Shown piece by piece: positions 50,691-60,596 of a stretch of DNA of 64,000 nt (position 1 is the first letter of the stretch; each line of letters begins with the position of its first letter). The translations under genes were made by a program, and so were the position numbers. This DNA comes from Vibrio rhodolitus (GTDB taxonomy: Bacteria > Pseudomonadota > Gammaproteobacteria > Enterobacterales > Vibrionaceae). Location of the stretch: the NCBI RefSeq assembly GCF_003350325.1, contig NZ_QLYZ01000003.1, positions 248,882 through 312,881 on the forward strand, read 5' to 3'. The notes beneath the pieces were generated by a model. The model was not told the DNA's origin. It ran no database searches and saw only the letters and a program-made list of their open reading frames with translations.

Positions 50691-51101
50691 ATGCAATTTG
50701 ATACTAAATTTGCCATTGTTGTCGCTGATGATTTACCGACTTGGCAAAAACTGAATGTCGTTAGTTTTCTTTCTGGCGGCGTCACTGCGAGTTCAAAGGT
50801 GAGTGTTGGTACACAATACAAGGATGCTTCTAATACCGAGTATCTGCCGCTCTGTGTTCAGCCCATCATCGTTCTAAAAGCAAAGCGAGAAAAACTTGCT
50901 ACGTTTATTCAGCGCGCTAATCGAGACCAAGCAGAAGTTGCGCTGTTTATTGAAGATATGTTTTCTTCTGGTCACGATGAAGCAAATCGACAGACAGTAA
51001 GCCAATACGCCACAGAGGAGTTGCCTCTGGTTGGTATTGCGATGTGTAGTGATAAGAAGTCAGTTGATAAGGTATTTAAAGGCGCTAAATTGCATGACTA
51101 A
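50691..51101 (+). CDS. DUF2000 family protein
   Basis: 136 residues. The DUF2000 opening is clear (KFAIVVADDLPTWQKLNVVS, FLSGGVTASSK), with PLCVQPIIVLKAKREKLATF and EELPLVGIAMCSDKKSVDKV. The fold is peptidyl-tRNA-hydrolase-like in known structures; the function is unknown. AAGGATTTGT precedes the ATG. It lies 90 bp after the GntR gene on the same strand, but a functional link is not shown. Confidence 0.82.
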   Translation: MQFDTKFAIVVADDLPTWQKLNVVSFLSGGVTASSKVSVGTQYKDASNTEYLPLCVQPIIVLKAKREKLATFIQRANRDQAEVALFIEDMFSSGHDEANRQTVSQYATEELPLVGIAMCSDKKSVDKVFKGAKLHD

Positions 51102-51434
51102 ACCTTGTCACGATTATATTTCTTTGATGTGTTTCGGATTATTGTCATTGCAAAAGCAGAGATTATCGATAATTGACAACGATTTGTAACATCTTTATTT
51201 TTCAGCGTACTTTCCGCTAACCTAATGATTCTATGGCGTTACTCTGCGCCATTGAGCGTTGATATCAAAGGCGGTTTCGATCATTTTAGCCTGCTCCAAC
51301 CACTTATCTATCCAACTTAGTTAGAATTGCCCACTCACTGGCGTTTTGGCGCTGTATCAATATAGCCACCGTTGAGTGGCAGACGAATTATGAGGCTGGG
51401 CATCTTTATGCTGGGCCGTAAAAGAATCTGTTGT
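51102..51434. other. Upstream region of the HMG-CoA reductase gene
   Basis: About 330 bp without a gene. CCACTCA (51331-51337) and TGAGTGG (51373-51379) could form a long-range hairpin near the start; no confident promoter was found. Confidence 0.4.
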
Positions 51435-52727
51435 ATGCCTAAATTGAATCTAAACCTGAATCATGCCAAGAGTGGAAGTGTGTTCTCGGATACACAAATG
51501 ACTGACAAACTTGCCACAGCTCTTACTCCTAAATATCAGCAAGCGAGCAAAGGTTTGTGCTTAAGCGCGGGTATGACTGACAAGCACCTTGAGCGGCGTT
51601 GGAAAGTATTAGATTCGATGACGGACAAACAAGTGCTGTTTGATTCTTTTACCGAGCAGCATTATCAAGAGTATGCCAATAACATTGAGCACTTCGTGGG
51701 TACGGTCAATGTCCCTGTCGGTATTGCTGGGCCGCTGCGTATTAATGGTTTGTTTGCTAACGACGACTATCTGGTTCCTTTGGCAACGACCGAGGCGGCT
51801 TTAGTGGCTTCTTACCATCGTGGCTCGAAACTTATCACAGCGGCTGGTGGCGCTAGTGCGATGTTGCTTAACGAAGGGGTAAGCCGCACCCCAGTGTTTG
51901 CTTTCCAATCTCTGGCTGAGTCGGCGCAGTTTGTTAGCTGGGTGGTGACGCAATATGATCTGTTTCGTGAAATGGCTCAGTCCACCACATCACACGGTAA
52001 GTTAAAGGACATTAACGTTAACATCGAAGGCAACCATGTTTATCTAGTATTCGAGTTTGTGACAGGCGATGCGTCTGGCCAGAATATGGTTACCATCGCA
52101 ACCCAGCAGGTATTCAGCTATATCTTGGAAGCAAGTCCGATTCAGCCTGTCGAAGCTTTCTTAGATGGCAATCTATCGGGTGATAAGAAAGCCAATGGTT
52201 ATGTGCTGCGCTCAGTTCGCGGTAAGAAGGTCTCTGCGGATATTACGATTTCCAAACAGCTCGTCCATAAACATCTGCACACTACGCCTGAAGCCATGGC
52301 AAGTTTCACCCAGATGAATACTGTTGGTGGGCTGCTCAGTGGTTCGATTGGTGTTAATGCGCATTACGCGAATGCGTTAACCGCACTTTATATCGCTTGT
52401 GGGCAAGATGCAGCGTGTGTAGCTGAATCGGCTGTCGGTATTACCCGCATGGAAGTCACTGCACAAGGTGATTTGTACGCATTGGTGACGTTACCTAACA
52501 TCATGGTGGGCACTGTTGGCGGCGGTACAGGTCTGCCTACCCAAAAAGCATGCCTAGATATTCTTGGCTTGCATGGCAGTGGCAAGGCCAAAGCACTGGC
52601 GGAAGTTGCCGCTGGGCTATGTTTGGCGGGTGAATTGTCGATTATCGGCGCATTTTGCGCAGGGCACTTTTCCCGTGCTCATCAAAAATTGGCGCGTAAA
52701 AAGGTGAGCCCACAGCCAACTAGCTAA
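51435..52727 (+). CDS. HMG-CoA reductase (class I type)
   Basis: About 430 residues. It reduces HMG-CoA to mevalonate using NAD(P)H. Catalytic regions: VGTVNVPVGIAGPLRING, ATTEAALVASYHRGSKLITA (catalytic Glu), LDGNLSGDKKANGYV (Lys), VTGDASGQNMVTIAT (Asp) and FCAGHFSRAHQKLARKK (His), plus TVGGGTGLPTQKACLDILG. The catalytic domain is like the archaeal and eukaryotic class I form, without a membrane part. Gamma-proteobacteria normally use the MEP route, so this gene is thought to be acquired; Vibrio homologues have been discussed as transfers from archaea. No other mevalonate gene is in the window. The start is uncertain: MPKLNLN at 51435 is used; 51390 and 51408 are options. Confidence 0.9.
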   Translation: MPKLNLNLNHAKSGSVFSDTQMTDKLATALTPKYQQASKGLCLSAGMTDKHLERRWKVLDSMTDKQVLFDSFTEQHYQEYANNIEHFVGTVNVPVGIAGPLRINGLFANDDYLVPLATTEAALVASYHRGSKLITAAGGASAMLLNEGVSRTPVFAFQSLAESAQFVSWVVTQYDLFREMAQSTTSHGKLKDINVNIEGNHVYLVFEFVTGDASGQNMVTIATQQVFSYILEASPIQPVEAFLDGNLSGDKKANGYVLRSVRGKKVSADITISKQLVHKHLHTTPEAMASFTQMNTVGGLLSGSIGVNAHYANALTALYIACGQDAACVAESAVGITRMEVTAQGDLYALVTLPNIMVGTVGGGTGLPTQKACLDILGLHGSGKAKALAEVAAGLCLAGELSIIGAFCAGHFSRAHQKLARKKVSPQPTS

Positions 52728-52789
52728 GAAAGATTTAGCTATAGTGTGGTTAGTCTCTTCCTTAAATGATTTTCTGACATGGACGTGAA

Positions 52790-53143
52790 ATGATGCTGTG
52801 GATCATTACTAAATACGCACTGACAGCTGGGATTGTGGTGTTAATTTCAGAAATTGCCAAGCGAAGTGACAAGGCTGGGGCTTTAATTGCCGCTTTGCCG
52901 ACGGTCACCATATTGGCTTTGATTTGGATGTATATTGAAGGGCAGGGACAAGCGAAACTCGCTAACCATGCTTACTACACGTTTTGGTATGTGCTACCCA
53001 CTTTGCCTATGTTTCTCGCCTTTCCGTTTTTGCTCAGTAAGTTTTCTTTCTGGCCAGCATTAGGTATTTGCGCGCTTATCTCAATAGTGTGCTTTTTTAC
53101 TGTGGCTCTAATCGTTAAGCAGTTTGGGATTGAGCTAACCTAG
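52790..53143 (+). CDS. DUF3147-like small membrane protein
   Basis: 117 residues, four predicted membrane helices (ALTAGIVVLISEIAKRSDKA, GALIAALPTVTILALIWMYI, FWYVLPTLPMFLAFPFLL, FWPALGICALISIVCFFTVA). Length and pattern fit DUF3147 proteins of unknown function. The ATG-ATG at 52790 offers two starts. It follows the HMG-CoA reductase gene by 62 bp on the same strand, so co-transcription is possible. Ends at a bidirectional hairpin. Confidence 0.78.
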   Translation: MMLWIITKYALTAGIVVLISEIAKRSDKAGALIAALPTVTILALIWMYIEGQGQAKLANHAYYTFWYVLPTLPMFLAFPFLLSKFSFWPALGICALISIVCFFTVALIVKQFGIELT

Positions 53144-53169
53144 TTTAGTGCCCACGATAAGAAAACAAA

Positions 53170-53192
53170 AATGGCGGAGTGATTCCGCCATT
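53170..53192. terminator. Bidirectional terminator
   Basis: Perfect 9-bp stem AATGGCGGA/TCCGCCATT with short loop, between converging genes, with a T-rich tail to the right and A-run to the left. Confidence 0.85.
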
Positions 53193-53226
53193 AGTCTCTT
53201 TATTATCAAGCGATTTGTTCGCCAGA

Positions 53227-53487
53227 TTAGTACTTCTTCTCAAAGCACATAGTTAGCTCTGTGGTTGACTTGTTATCTGTCGTGTACTCAGAAGCGTAAA
53301 CCAAGCTCCAACCATCGTAAGCTGCTAGCTCTTCGTTGGTGTCCGAATCATTAGTCTCTACCGTCACACAGCGTAGCATTTTTGATGCATTATCCGCATC
53401 GAAGTCACGCATTTGGCTGGTCACGTTTGCGCCTGAACACGCTGTAAGTGCTAGAAGAGTTGACGCTGCAAAAAGTGCTTTTTTCAT
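53227..53487 (-). CDS. Small lipoprotein of unknown function
   Basis: 86 residues. Lipoprotein signal MKKALFAASTLLALTACSGA with lipobox LTAC; the next residue is Ser, suggesting the outer membrane. The mature part has two more Cys (MLRCVTVETN and LTMCFEKKY) that may form a disulfide, and is rich in Asp/Thr/Tyr. Not recognised as a family. The ATG at 53487 fits the signal; an upstream frame to 53517 adds ten residues. Confidence 0.75.
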   Translation of the reverse strand: MKKALFAASTLLALTACSGANVTSQMRDFDADNASKMLRCVTVETNDSDTNEELAAYDGWSLVYASEYTTDNKSTTELTMCFEKKY

Positions 53488-53647
53488 TGTTATTATTCCA
53501 TATAAAACATAGCGCACGGAAAATAATGGAATGATGTACTATTTGCAAGGCGGTTTTGGTGCTCACTGAGAATTTCGTCAGTATTATCATTGTATTATTG
53601 AAGTAGGGATGGTGGCATTGCCAACACCCCATAGATAGATTAGGGCT

Positions 53648-55201
53648 CTAAGCGGGTACTTCTTCGATAGGCTTATAGCCTAAACGCACGGCTCCCCAAT
53701 GTTTATTGTTGACATAGATCGGTACCGATAAATCATGCATGATTTCACCGGTATCACGCTTATAGGTTTGCAATAACATCGTTTGAGTGTGTGAGCCACA
53801 TTTTTGACCCACTCTATCGCCAAAAATGCGCTTAGTGCGATTGCGTACAATATCGATGTCAGGGTTCCCCGTAAGTGGCTGACAAAATTCATTGTTGTGA
53901 GTCGGTACATAGCCTCGACAATCAGTCGCGATAACGTAAGTGAGCCTGTCGTCTTCGCTTAGTGCTCTCTCTTGAATGTCCGGTAGTATTCGGTCACAAA
54001 ATTCATCAAATTGGGTGGAGTACTTTTGTGGATTGGTGCCTTCGATAGGTCGGTAGTTATGATCAAACAGTTCAGTTGCCGTGATTTTACCTGTCTCAAT
54101 CGCGCTCTCAAATTGAGTTGAAATTACGCGGGCTGTTTTACTCGCCGAGTTATAGATAGGCCAATGCACGCTATCTTCGTACTGAGCGACCACAACCGCG
54201 TTACACTGTTCTGCCAATTCCATAAGTTTGCAGGCATCTTCACGCAGCGAGTGCAATTGGTCGTTGCTTTTGATGATCTCTTCGTTGACTTGATGAACTG
54301 AGTCGGCAATCCCTTGCAGCTTGTTTTCATTGATCTCAACGCCCGATGAGATATCTTCAATCTTGTGTTCGATATTCTGGGCTTTATTGGCAATCGTATC
54401 GAGCTGCTGCTCAACCACATTGATGCTTTGCGAACCATCGCTGACTTTGCTTGAGAGCGTGCGGATCACTTGACCGACACTTTTGGTTTCCATCACGACA
54501 GAATCGATGATCTTGGAGGCTTTGTCTGTGCTCTGGGTTGTTCTGTCCGCCAGATCGCGCACCTCATTGGCAACGACCGCAAAACCACGCCCAGAGTCGC
54601 CAGCCCGCGCCGCTTCAATCGCCGCATTCAATGCCAGTAGATTGGTTTGCGCGGCAATAGCTTCAATATCCGCTGCGACCTGACGAATTCTATCAATTTG
54701 CGCTTCAAGATGTTCCACTTGGTCGAGTGAGTTTTCTGCTTCATTAACCATTTCATTCATGTTGATGACAGTTTCACTCAACTGATTCTGGCAAAGCGTC
54801 GCGACGCTATACATCTCCAGCGCTTCTGCATGGGTATCGTGCGCAGACGCGGTGGTCTGTTTTAATGTTTCAGCGATGGTGTTGGTATTCATGCTCACCA
54901 ACTCGGATTGCGCCGCTTGCTTCTCGACGCTTTGCGAAACATTATCGATTGCAGCAGAAACCTCAGCCGCGATAACGGCTTCTTGGTTCATCTCATCGGC
55001 AATTTTTGCAGCAACGCTAGTTTCTTCAGGTTGATGATGTTCGCTTTCATCGTTTGTTTTTCGCATCCGTACATATGCGAGGATCAATGCCAGAGTGAAA
55101 AGTGGGGCACTTGCAGCAATACCAAATTGGAACTGGTAAAATATTCCTATACAGCTCAATACGAATATATCTAGCCATCTAGTAATCAGATCTAACCTCA
55201 T
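53648..55201 (-). CDS. Methyl-accepting chemotaxis protein with C-terminal sensor
   Basis: 517 residues. Two closely spaced membrane helices at the N-terminus (about 8-44) lead directly into a coiled-coil signalling domain without HAMP; the CheA/CheW-binding tip is [20 protein letters not shown] then [20 protein letters not shown]. The sensory part is at the C-terminus (about 345-515) and carries the Cache/PAS-like features [48 protein letters not shown] and [20 protein letters not shown]. This puts the sensor inside the cell, unlike classical receptors. The ligand is unknown. Confidence 0.9.
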   Translation of the reverse strand: MRLDLITRWLDIFVLSCIGIFYQFQFGIAASAPLFTLALILAYVRMRKTNDESEHHQPEETSVAAKIADEMNQEAVIAAEVSAAIDNVSQSVEKQAAQSELVSMNTNTIAETLKQTTASAHDTHAEALEMYSVATLCQNQLSETVINMNEMVNEAENSLDQVEHLEAQIDRIRQVAADIEAIAAQTNLLALNAAIEAARAGDSGRGFAVVANEVRDLADRTTQSTDKASKIIDSVVMETKSVGQVIRTLSSKVSDGSQSINVVEQQLDTIANKAQNIEHKIEDISSGVEINENKLQGIADSVHQVNEEIIKSNDQLHSLREDACKLMELAEQCNAVVVAQYEDSVHWPIYNSASKTARVISTQFESAIETGKITATELFDHNYRPIEGTNPQKYSTQFDEFCDRILPDIQERALSEDDRLTYVIATDCRGYVPTHNNEFCQPLTGNPDIDIVRNRTKRIFGDRVGQKCGSHTQTMLLQTYKRDTGEIMHDLSVPIYVNNKHWGAVRLGYKPIEEVPA

Positions 55202-55654
55202 ATAACTTCCTTATCGCTCTATAGTTTGAATTGTATTTGACTAAAAACCGCGATCCTTGGCTTTTATAAATGGGTGTTGTTTATATACATCAACAGTCTG
55301 GTATAACTCGGCATGAATATCTAGGTGGATTCACCGTATCAGTTTTAAGGATATTTAGTCTGTTTGTACTAACTCATGCTTAATATTTTAGTGGGATTTA
55401 TATTAGTTATCGATTAAATATTAGTTATGACAAGCGTTAGCGCGATGTGGTTAGATAGATATATCATCAAGTTTTTAGATTTATTCTAATATGATGAGAT
55501 AATTACGACGTTAGTAAATTTGTGAGTTAGAACAACTTAGTTTTGTCGCTCTCTATAGTGTGAGCTTGGTCGATGGTATCCTTTTTACTGCTGAAATTTT
55601 GTTTGTTGGTAACAAATAAATAGGACGTTGTTTTATTTAAAAAGGATTTTATCA
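55202..55654. other. A+T-rich divergent region between the MCP and channel genes
   Basis: About 450 bp with no gene found. Short TTAGTTAT and TAATATT motifs repeat near 55380-55430; no strong hairpin or consensus promoter was resolved. Confidence 0.4.
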
Positions 55655-56491
55655 ATGATCTCATCATTGCACATTAGATTGACGGACATTAACAACAATA
55701 AGCTATTCCAAGCATTTACGGTTGTAGTGATCATTCTTGCGGCGCTTTCAATTGGAGCCAATACTTTCGAGCTTCCTGCCAATGTGAGTACACTCATTCA
55801 TTGGCTTGATCAGTTTATATTGGTCTTTTTCCTCATCGAAATCGTGATTAAATTCTTCTCGTACAAAAATAAAGTCGATTTCTTTAAAAGTGGTTGGAAC
55901 ATATTTGATGCAGTTATTGTGATTGGTAGTTTGCTTCCATCAGCGGGACAAGGCATTCTCATTGCGCGACTGCTGCGTGTATTTCGTGTATTACGTTTGG
56001 TCTCTGCCATACCTCAGTTGAAATTACTGATTAATGCGCTGATCAAAGCAATACCGAAAATGGGTTATATTGCGGTACTGATGTTTATTATTTTCTATAT
56101 CTATGCCGTTATTGGTAGTTTGATTTTCTCCCATATTAACGAGGTGTTGTGGGGAGATGTGTCCATTTCAATGTTAACCCTATTTCGCATTGCCACATTT
56201 GAGGATTGGACGGATGTGATGTACGAGACGATGGCGGTATATCCATTGAGTTGGATTTTTTATCTAACCTTTATTTTCCTGACCGCATTTGTCTTTCTGA
56301 ATATGATGATTGGTGTTGTTATCGAGACGATGACCGCAGAACACGCTCTTGCCGAGCAAGATGAGAGTGCTGAATTACCCACGCTGTCGTCTGAGCATGA
56401 ACAAAGACAGATATTTGCCACTCATTCACAAGTAGAGTCGTTACAAAAAGAACTGATTGAAATTAAGCAGCTATTAAAGCAGAAGCAGTAG
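55655..56491 (+). CDS. Single-domain voltage-gated cation channel (BacNav/Cav-like)
   Basis: 278 residues, one six-helix unit that would assemble as a tetramer. S4 carries four regularly spaced Arg (105, 108, 111, 114 in ARLLRVFRVLRLVSAIPQ). The pore selectivity filter is ATFEDWTD (180-187), then S6 FIFLTAFVFLNMMIGVVIE. The C-terminus ends in a coiled coil (SLQKELIEIKQLLKQKQ), as in NaChBac-type channels. The Glu-Asp-Trp-Thr-Asp filter has extra acids compared with the sodium filter LESWS, suggesting calcium permeation (see findings). AAGGA 8 bases before 55655 fixes the start. Monocistronic. Confidence 0.88.
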   Translation: MISSLHIRLTDINNNKLFQAFTVVVIILAALSIGANTFELPANVSTLIHWLDQFILVFFLIEIVIKFFSYKNKVDFFKSGWNIFDAVIVIGSLLPSAGQGILIARLLRVFRVLRLVSAIPQLKLLINALIKAIPKMGYIAVLMFIIFYIYAVIGSLIFSHINEVLWGDVSISMLTLFRIATFEDWTDVMYETMAVYPLSWIFYLTFIFLTAFVFLNMMIGVVIETMTAEHALAEQDESAELPTLSSEHEQRQIFATHSQVESLQKELIEIKQLLKQKQ

Positions 56492-56532
56492 TTGTTCCAA
56501 TAGAGATAAATGGTTAAACAAAGGGATTTGAA

Positions 56533-56556
56533 AAGCCCCTGACAGAGCAGGGGCTT
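56533..56556 (-). terminator. Terminator after ppsA
   Basis: Perfect 9-bp stem AAGCCCCTG/CAGGGGCTT, 6-base loop, followed leftward by TTTTC. It can also serve the channel gene from the other side. Confidence 0.85.
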
Positions 56557-56593
56557 GGATCTTTAAGCTGAATCTAAAATGGTTCTATACGGT

Positions 56594-58963
56594 TTACTGA
56601 CCGACTTTACTCAGTTTTAGCCACGTATCGATCACCGTATCTGGGTTTAGCGAAACAGAGCTGATACCTTGCTCCATTAGCCATTGGGCAAGATCGTCGT
56701 GATCCGATGGACCTTGACCACAAATGCCCACGTATTTGCCAGCTTTGGTGGCAGCATCAATCGCCATTTTCAGCATTGCTTTGACCGCTGGGTTGCGCTC
56801 ATCAAATAGGTAAGCCACATCACCAGAATCACGGTCTAAACCGAGTGTCAGCTGGGTCATATCGTTTGAACCAATTGAGAAGCCATCAAAGTACTTGAGG
56901 AACTCTTCCGCCAAAATTGCGTTTGATGGCAGCTCACACATCATGATCACTTTCAGACCTTGATCGCCACGGCGTAAGTCAAACTTCGCCAGGAGATCGA
57001 TAACTGAAGCGGCTTCATCTGTGGTGCGCACAAATGGGATCATGATTTCAACGTTCTTTAGACCCATTTCATTGCGTACGCGTTTGATTGCTCGCGTTTC
57101 AAGCTCGAAACATTCTTCGAAGTCCGGTGAGATATAGCGAGAAGCGCCACGGAAGCCCAGCATTGGGTTCTCTTCGTGTGGTTCGTACTCTTTACCACCG
57201 ACTAGGTTGCCGTACTCGTTAGACTTAAAGTCAGACATACGCACGATAACGCGTTTTGGCCAGAACGCTGAGGCGATAGTTGCAATACCCTCGGTTAGCT
57301 TACTGACGTAAAAATCGACTGGGTCTTTGTAGCCACGAATGCGTTGACTGATCTCGGCTTTCAGCTCGTCGCTTTGTGCGTCGAAGTTAAGCAGTGCTTT
57401 CGGGTGAATACCAATCATCTTGTTGATGATAAATTCTAAACGTGCAAGACCGACACCTTCATTCGGGATCTGCGCAAAGTCGAAGGCGCGATCTGGGTTA
57501 CCGACGTTCATCATTACTTTAGTAGGCAGTAAAGGTAGCTCGTCTACCGATGAGCGTTTTACGGCAAAGTCGAGCTCGCCTTGGTAAACATAACCGGTTT
57601 CACCTTCAGCGCAAGAAACAGTCACAGTCGTACCATCAGTCAGCAACTCAGTGGCGTTGCCACAGCCAACGATAGCAGGAATACCCAATTCACGAGCAAT
57701 GATGGCTGCGTGACATGTACGACCGCCGCGATTAGTGACAATCGCAGAAGCTTTCTTCATCACAGGTTCCCAATCAGGGTCAGTCATATCGGTAACGAGC
57801 ACATCGCCGTCTTGGACTAGTGACATTTGATCCAGTGAATCGACTAGGCGTACTGGACCTGTGCCAATACGTTGACCGATCGCGCGACCTTCCAGAAGAA
57901 CCTCTGCCTTATTGCTCAGCTCATAACGCTCAATCACGTTTTGGTTACTCTGTGAACATACTGTTTCAGGGCGTGCCTGTACGATGTAAAGCTGGCCATC
58001 AATGCCATCTTTTGCCCACTCAATATCCATTGGACGTTGGTAGTGCTGCTCGATGATCATCGCTTGTTTGGCAAGTTCTTTGATCTCTTCGTCGTTGAGT
58101 GAGAACTGGTTACGCTCTTGCTCGTCGGTATCGATGATCTCAACTTGTTTGCCAATTTCTGGATTTGGTGAGTAGATCATTTTGATCTGCTTTGAGCCGA
58201 AGGTCTTTTTCACAATCGGATGTTGACCAGCCTCAAGCATCGGTTTGTGCACATAGAACTCATCAGGGTTAACAGCGCCCTGAACCACCATTTCACCTAA
58301 CCCCCAAGACGAAGTGATAAAAACTACTTGATCAAAGCCTGATTCGGTATCGAGAGTGAACATCACCCCAGAAGAGGCTTTGTCTGAGCGAACCATGCAT
58401 TGAATGCCCGCAGATAACGAGATTCCACGATGGTTAAAACTTTGGTGAACACGGTATGAAATGGCGCGATCATTAAACAGTGATGCGTAAACGTGTTTGG
58501 TCGCTTCTAAAACGGCATCAATGCCTTTGACGTTGAGGAAGGTTTCTTGCTGACCTGCAAATGAGGCATCTGGCAGATCCTCTGCAGTAGCAGATGAGCG
58601 AACTGCAACCGACATTTCAGGCTTGCCGGCTGTCAGTTCCTCATAATTGGCACGTATATCTTGTTCTAAATCGGCTGGGAAAGGGGCATCTAACACCCAT
58701 TGGCGAATTTGCGCACCGGTTTTACGTAGTGCGTCAACGTCACTAACGTCGAGTTCATCCAGTAGTTGGTGAATACGATCGTCAAGACCGTCATGGTCTA
58801 GGAATTGGTTAAAGGCATAAGAGGTCGTCGCGAATCCGTTAGGAACGGAAACACCTGCTTTAGAGAGGTTGGAAACCATCTCACCCAGCGAGGCATTTTT
58901 GCCACCAACCTTATCAACATCTTCCATGGATAGGCCATTAAACCATAGGGTATTGTTTTGCAT
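56594..58963 (-). CDS. ppsA: Phosphoenolpyruvate synthase
   Basis: 789-residue cytoplasmic enzyme converting pyruvate, ATP and water to PEP, AMP and phosphate, needed for gluconeogenesis. N-terminal ATP-binding domain: [40 protein letters not shown]. Phosphohistidine domain: [20 protein letters not shown], with the catalytic His of TCHAA. C-terminal PEP/pyruvate barrel: [57 protein letters not shown]. Length matches E. coli PpsA (792). The ATG at 58963 has TGGAGAAAGAC upstream; the frame to 59044 is spurious. Divergent from ppsR, as in E. coli. Confidence 0.96.
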   Translation of the reverse strand: MQNNTLWFNGLSMEDVDKVGGKNASLGEMVSNLSKAGVSVPNGFATTSYAFNQFLDHDGLDDRIHQLLDELDVSDVDALRKTGAQIRQWVLDAPFPADLEQDIRANYEELTAGKPEMSVAVRSSATAEDLPDASFAGQQETFLNVKGIDAVLEATKHVYASLFNDRAISYRVHQSFNHRGISLSAGIQCMVRSDKASSGVMFTLDTESGFDQVVFITSSWGLGEMVVQGAVNPDEFYVHKPMLEAGQHPIVKKTFGSKQIKMIYSPNPEIGKQVEIIDTDEQERNQFSLNDEEIKELAKQAMIIEQHYQRPMDIEWAKDGIDGQLYIVQARPETVCSQSNQNVIERYELSNKAEVLLEGRAIGQRIGTGPVRLVDSLDQMSLVQDGDVLVTDMTDPDWEPVMKKASAIVTNRGGRTCHAAIIARELGIPAIVGCGNATELLTDGTTVTVSCAEGETGYVYQGELDFAVKRSSVDELPLLPTKVMMNVGNPDRAFDFAQIPNEGVGLARLEFIINKMIGIHPKALLNFDAQSDELKAEISQRIRGYKDPVDFYVSKLTEGIATIASAFWPKRVIVRMSDFKSNEYGNLVGGKEYEPHEENPMLGFRGASRYISPDFEECFELETRAIKRVRNEMGLKNVEIMIPFVRTTDEAASVIDLLAKFDLRRGDQGLKVIMMCELPSNAILAEEFLKYFDGFSIGSNDMTQLTLGLDRDSGDVAYLFDERNPAVKAMLKMAIDAATKAGKYVGICGQGPSDHDDLAQWLMEQGISSVSLNPDTVIDTWLKLSKVGQ

Positions 58964-59141
58964 GTCTTTCTCCAGAATGCAGCATTTAGTGTAGGGGTTT
59001 TTATGGCAAACGTTTACGTGAGATCTCAAAAAAATTTTTAACAAATTTTAAAAGCTGTGCTCAGCGTAATAGTCTGCTCGGGTTATTTATTTGTATTATG
59101 GGACTATCCTAATCAAATAATTTTGAAAGTTTAAATAAAAC

Positions 59142-59975
59142 ATGCAAAAAAATAGTCAAAGTCGTGATGTATTCTATGTTTCTGATGGAACCGCCATAAC
59201 ATGTGAGACCTTGGGGCATGTTGTTTTAGGTCAATTTCCTTTCAAAGCAAATGAAAAAACATTCCCTTTCATCGAAAGTGAAGAAAAGTTGATAAATTTG
59301 TTAAAGGAAATCCAGTGCTCGTATCAAAAAAACGGCGAAAAGCCGCTAGTTTTTTTCTCTATTGTGTTGCCACAACTAAAGGCGATGCTGCTGGAAGCGC
59401 CGGCCTATTGCTATGATGTGATTGAAAGTTTGGTTAGTCGGGTCGAGCAAGATACGCAGTTGCAGCCCGAACCGAAATTGCAACGCTCACGCAGTGTTGG
59501 TAAAGATTCCGAGACCTATTTCGATCGAATTGCCGCGATTGAATACACCTTGGCACACGATGATGGCATCACGCTTAAAGGTTTGGAAAAAGCCGATATT
59601 ATTTTGCTCGGCGTGTCTCGCAGTGGCAAAACACCAACCAGCCTTTATATGGCGATGCAGTTTGGCTTGCGCGTGGTGAATTACCCATTTATTGAAGAAG
59701 ATATCCGTCGGTTACGCTTGTTGCCTGAGTTTGAGATCCATCGCCATAAACTGTTTGGTTTAACCATTGATCCTGAACGTTTAACTCAGATCCGTGAAAA
59801 CCGTTTGGCAGGCAGTGAATACGCCAGTACGGAGCAGTGCTTGGCCGAGCTTGCCAGTGTTGAAGCGCTGTTTCGCCGCGAAGCGATCCCTTACATCAAT
59901 ACTTCAGCGCTGTCGGTAGAAGAGATCTCAACCCGAATCTTGGAAAAATCAGGGCTAAGAAGACGCCTGCTGTAA
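59142..59975 (+). CDS. ppsR: PEP synthase regulatory protein (kinase/pyrophosphorylase)
   Basis: 277-residue DUF299 protein matching E. coli PpsR (YdiA). It controls PpsA by ADP-dependent phosphorylation of an active-site Thr and phosphate-dependent reversal. Motifs: [20 protein letters not shown] at the N-terminus, the P-loop-like [20 protein letters not shown] (152-171) and [19 protein letters not shown]. The divergent ppsA supports the assignment. An A+T-rich 178-bp gap holds both promoters. Confidence 0.95.
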   Translation: MQKNSQSRDVFYVSDGTAITCETLGHVVLGQFPFKANEKTFPFIESEEKLINLLKEIQCSYQKNGEKPLVFFSIVLPQLKAMLLEAPAYCYDVIESLVSRVEQDTQLQPEPKLQRSRSVGKDSETYFDRIAAIEYTLAHDDGITLKGLEKADIILLGVSRSGKTPTSLYMAMQFGLRVVNYPFIEEDIRRLRLLPEFEIHRHKLFGLTIDPERLTQIRENRLAGSEYASTEQCLAELASVEALFRREAIPYINTSALSVEEISTRILEKSGLRRRLL

Positions 59976-60091
59976 TACCAAGATTAAGATTGGTTAAATA
60001 CTTGGTTGATTGCGACTGCCATCACAGCACAGGTTTTCTCTTAACTTATTGCTTTTGTTAGAGTTCGAGTAAGCAAGGAAAGGAGAGATGG

Positions 60092-60523
60092 ATGAAGAAA
60101 TATGTTGTGATCGCAACAACACTTGGATTTGCGCTATTTATGTGGTTTGGCAGCCAGTCAGGCTGGTTTGATTCAAATAATCCTGATTCTTTCCCCAAGC
60201 GCCCTGCAGAGCCAGGCTTTGACGTTCATCAAGGCTTTGATGGTCGATGGCAAGGAAGAAGAGAGGATGTGACTGGCAACAACCTTTGCAGCAAAACTGC
60301 AATTACCGGTGTAGTAGAAAACGGCTTTGTACAGTTAACCTTAGCCTACAATGGCACTGTGCTGACGGGTTGGATAGATAGCCAAGGTCAGCTGACCTTG
60401 TATGCTAATCATTCACAGTGGGATTACCGTTTTAGCGGTAATGCAATTGGTGACCGAATTGGCGGACGATGGTATCTGACCAATGGTCCTTGTAAGGGGA
60501 GTTGGTCGATTGAACGTGAGTGA
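60092..60523 (+). CDS. Small exported or membrane-anchored protein, unknown function
   Basis: 143 residues. One N-terminal hydrophobic helix (VVIATTLGFALFMWFGSQSG) acts as a signal or anchor. The remainder looks like an all-beta domain with many Gly, Trp and Tyr (FDGRWQGRREDVTGNNLCSK, NGTVLTGWIDSQGQLTLYAN, GDRIGGRWYLTNGPCKGSWS) and two Cys that may pair; it recalls lipocalin/avidin-like strands without a clear match. GGAGAGATGG precedes the ATG. Between ppsR and the aldehyde dehydrogenase, on the same strand. Confidence 0.72.
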   Translation: MKKYVVIATTLGFALFMWFGSQSGWFDSNNPDSFPKRPAEPGFDVHQGFDGRWQGRREDVTGNNLCSKTAITGVVENGFVQLTLAYNGTVLTGWIDSQGQLTLYANHSQWDYRFSGNAIGDRIGGRWYLTNGPCKGSWSIERE

Positions 60524-60596
60524 TTTTTTAGTTATTAATAGCTAAGCTTATACCTCAGGGAATCTTGGTTTAGCAGTTTATAAGTGAAGTAGGGCA

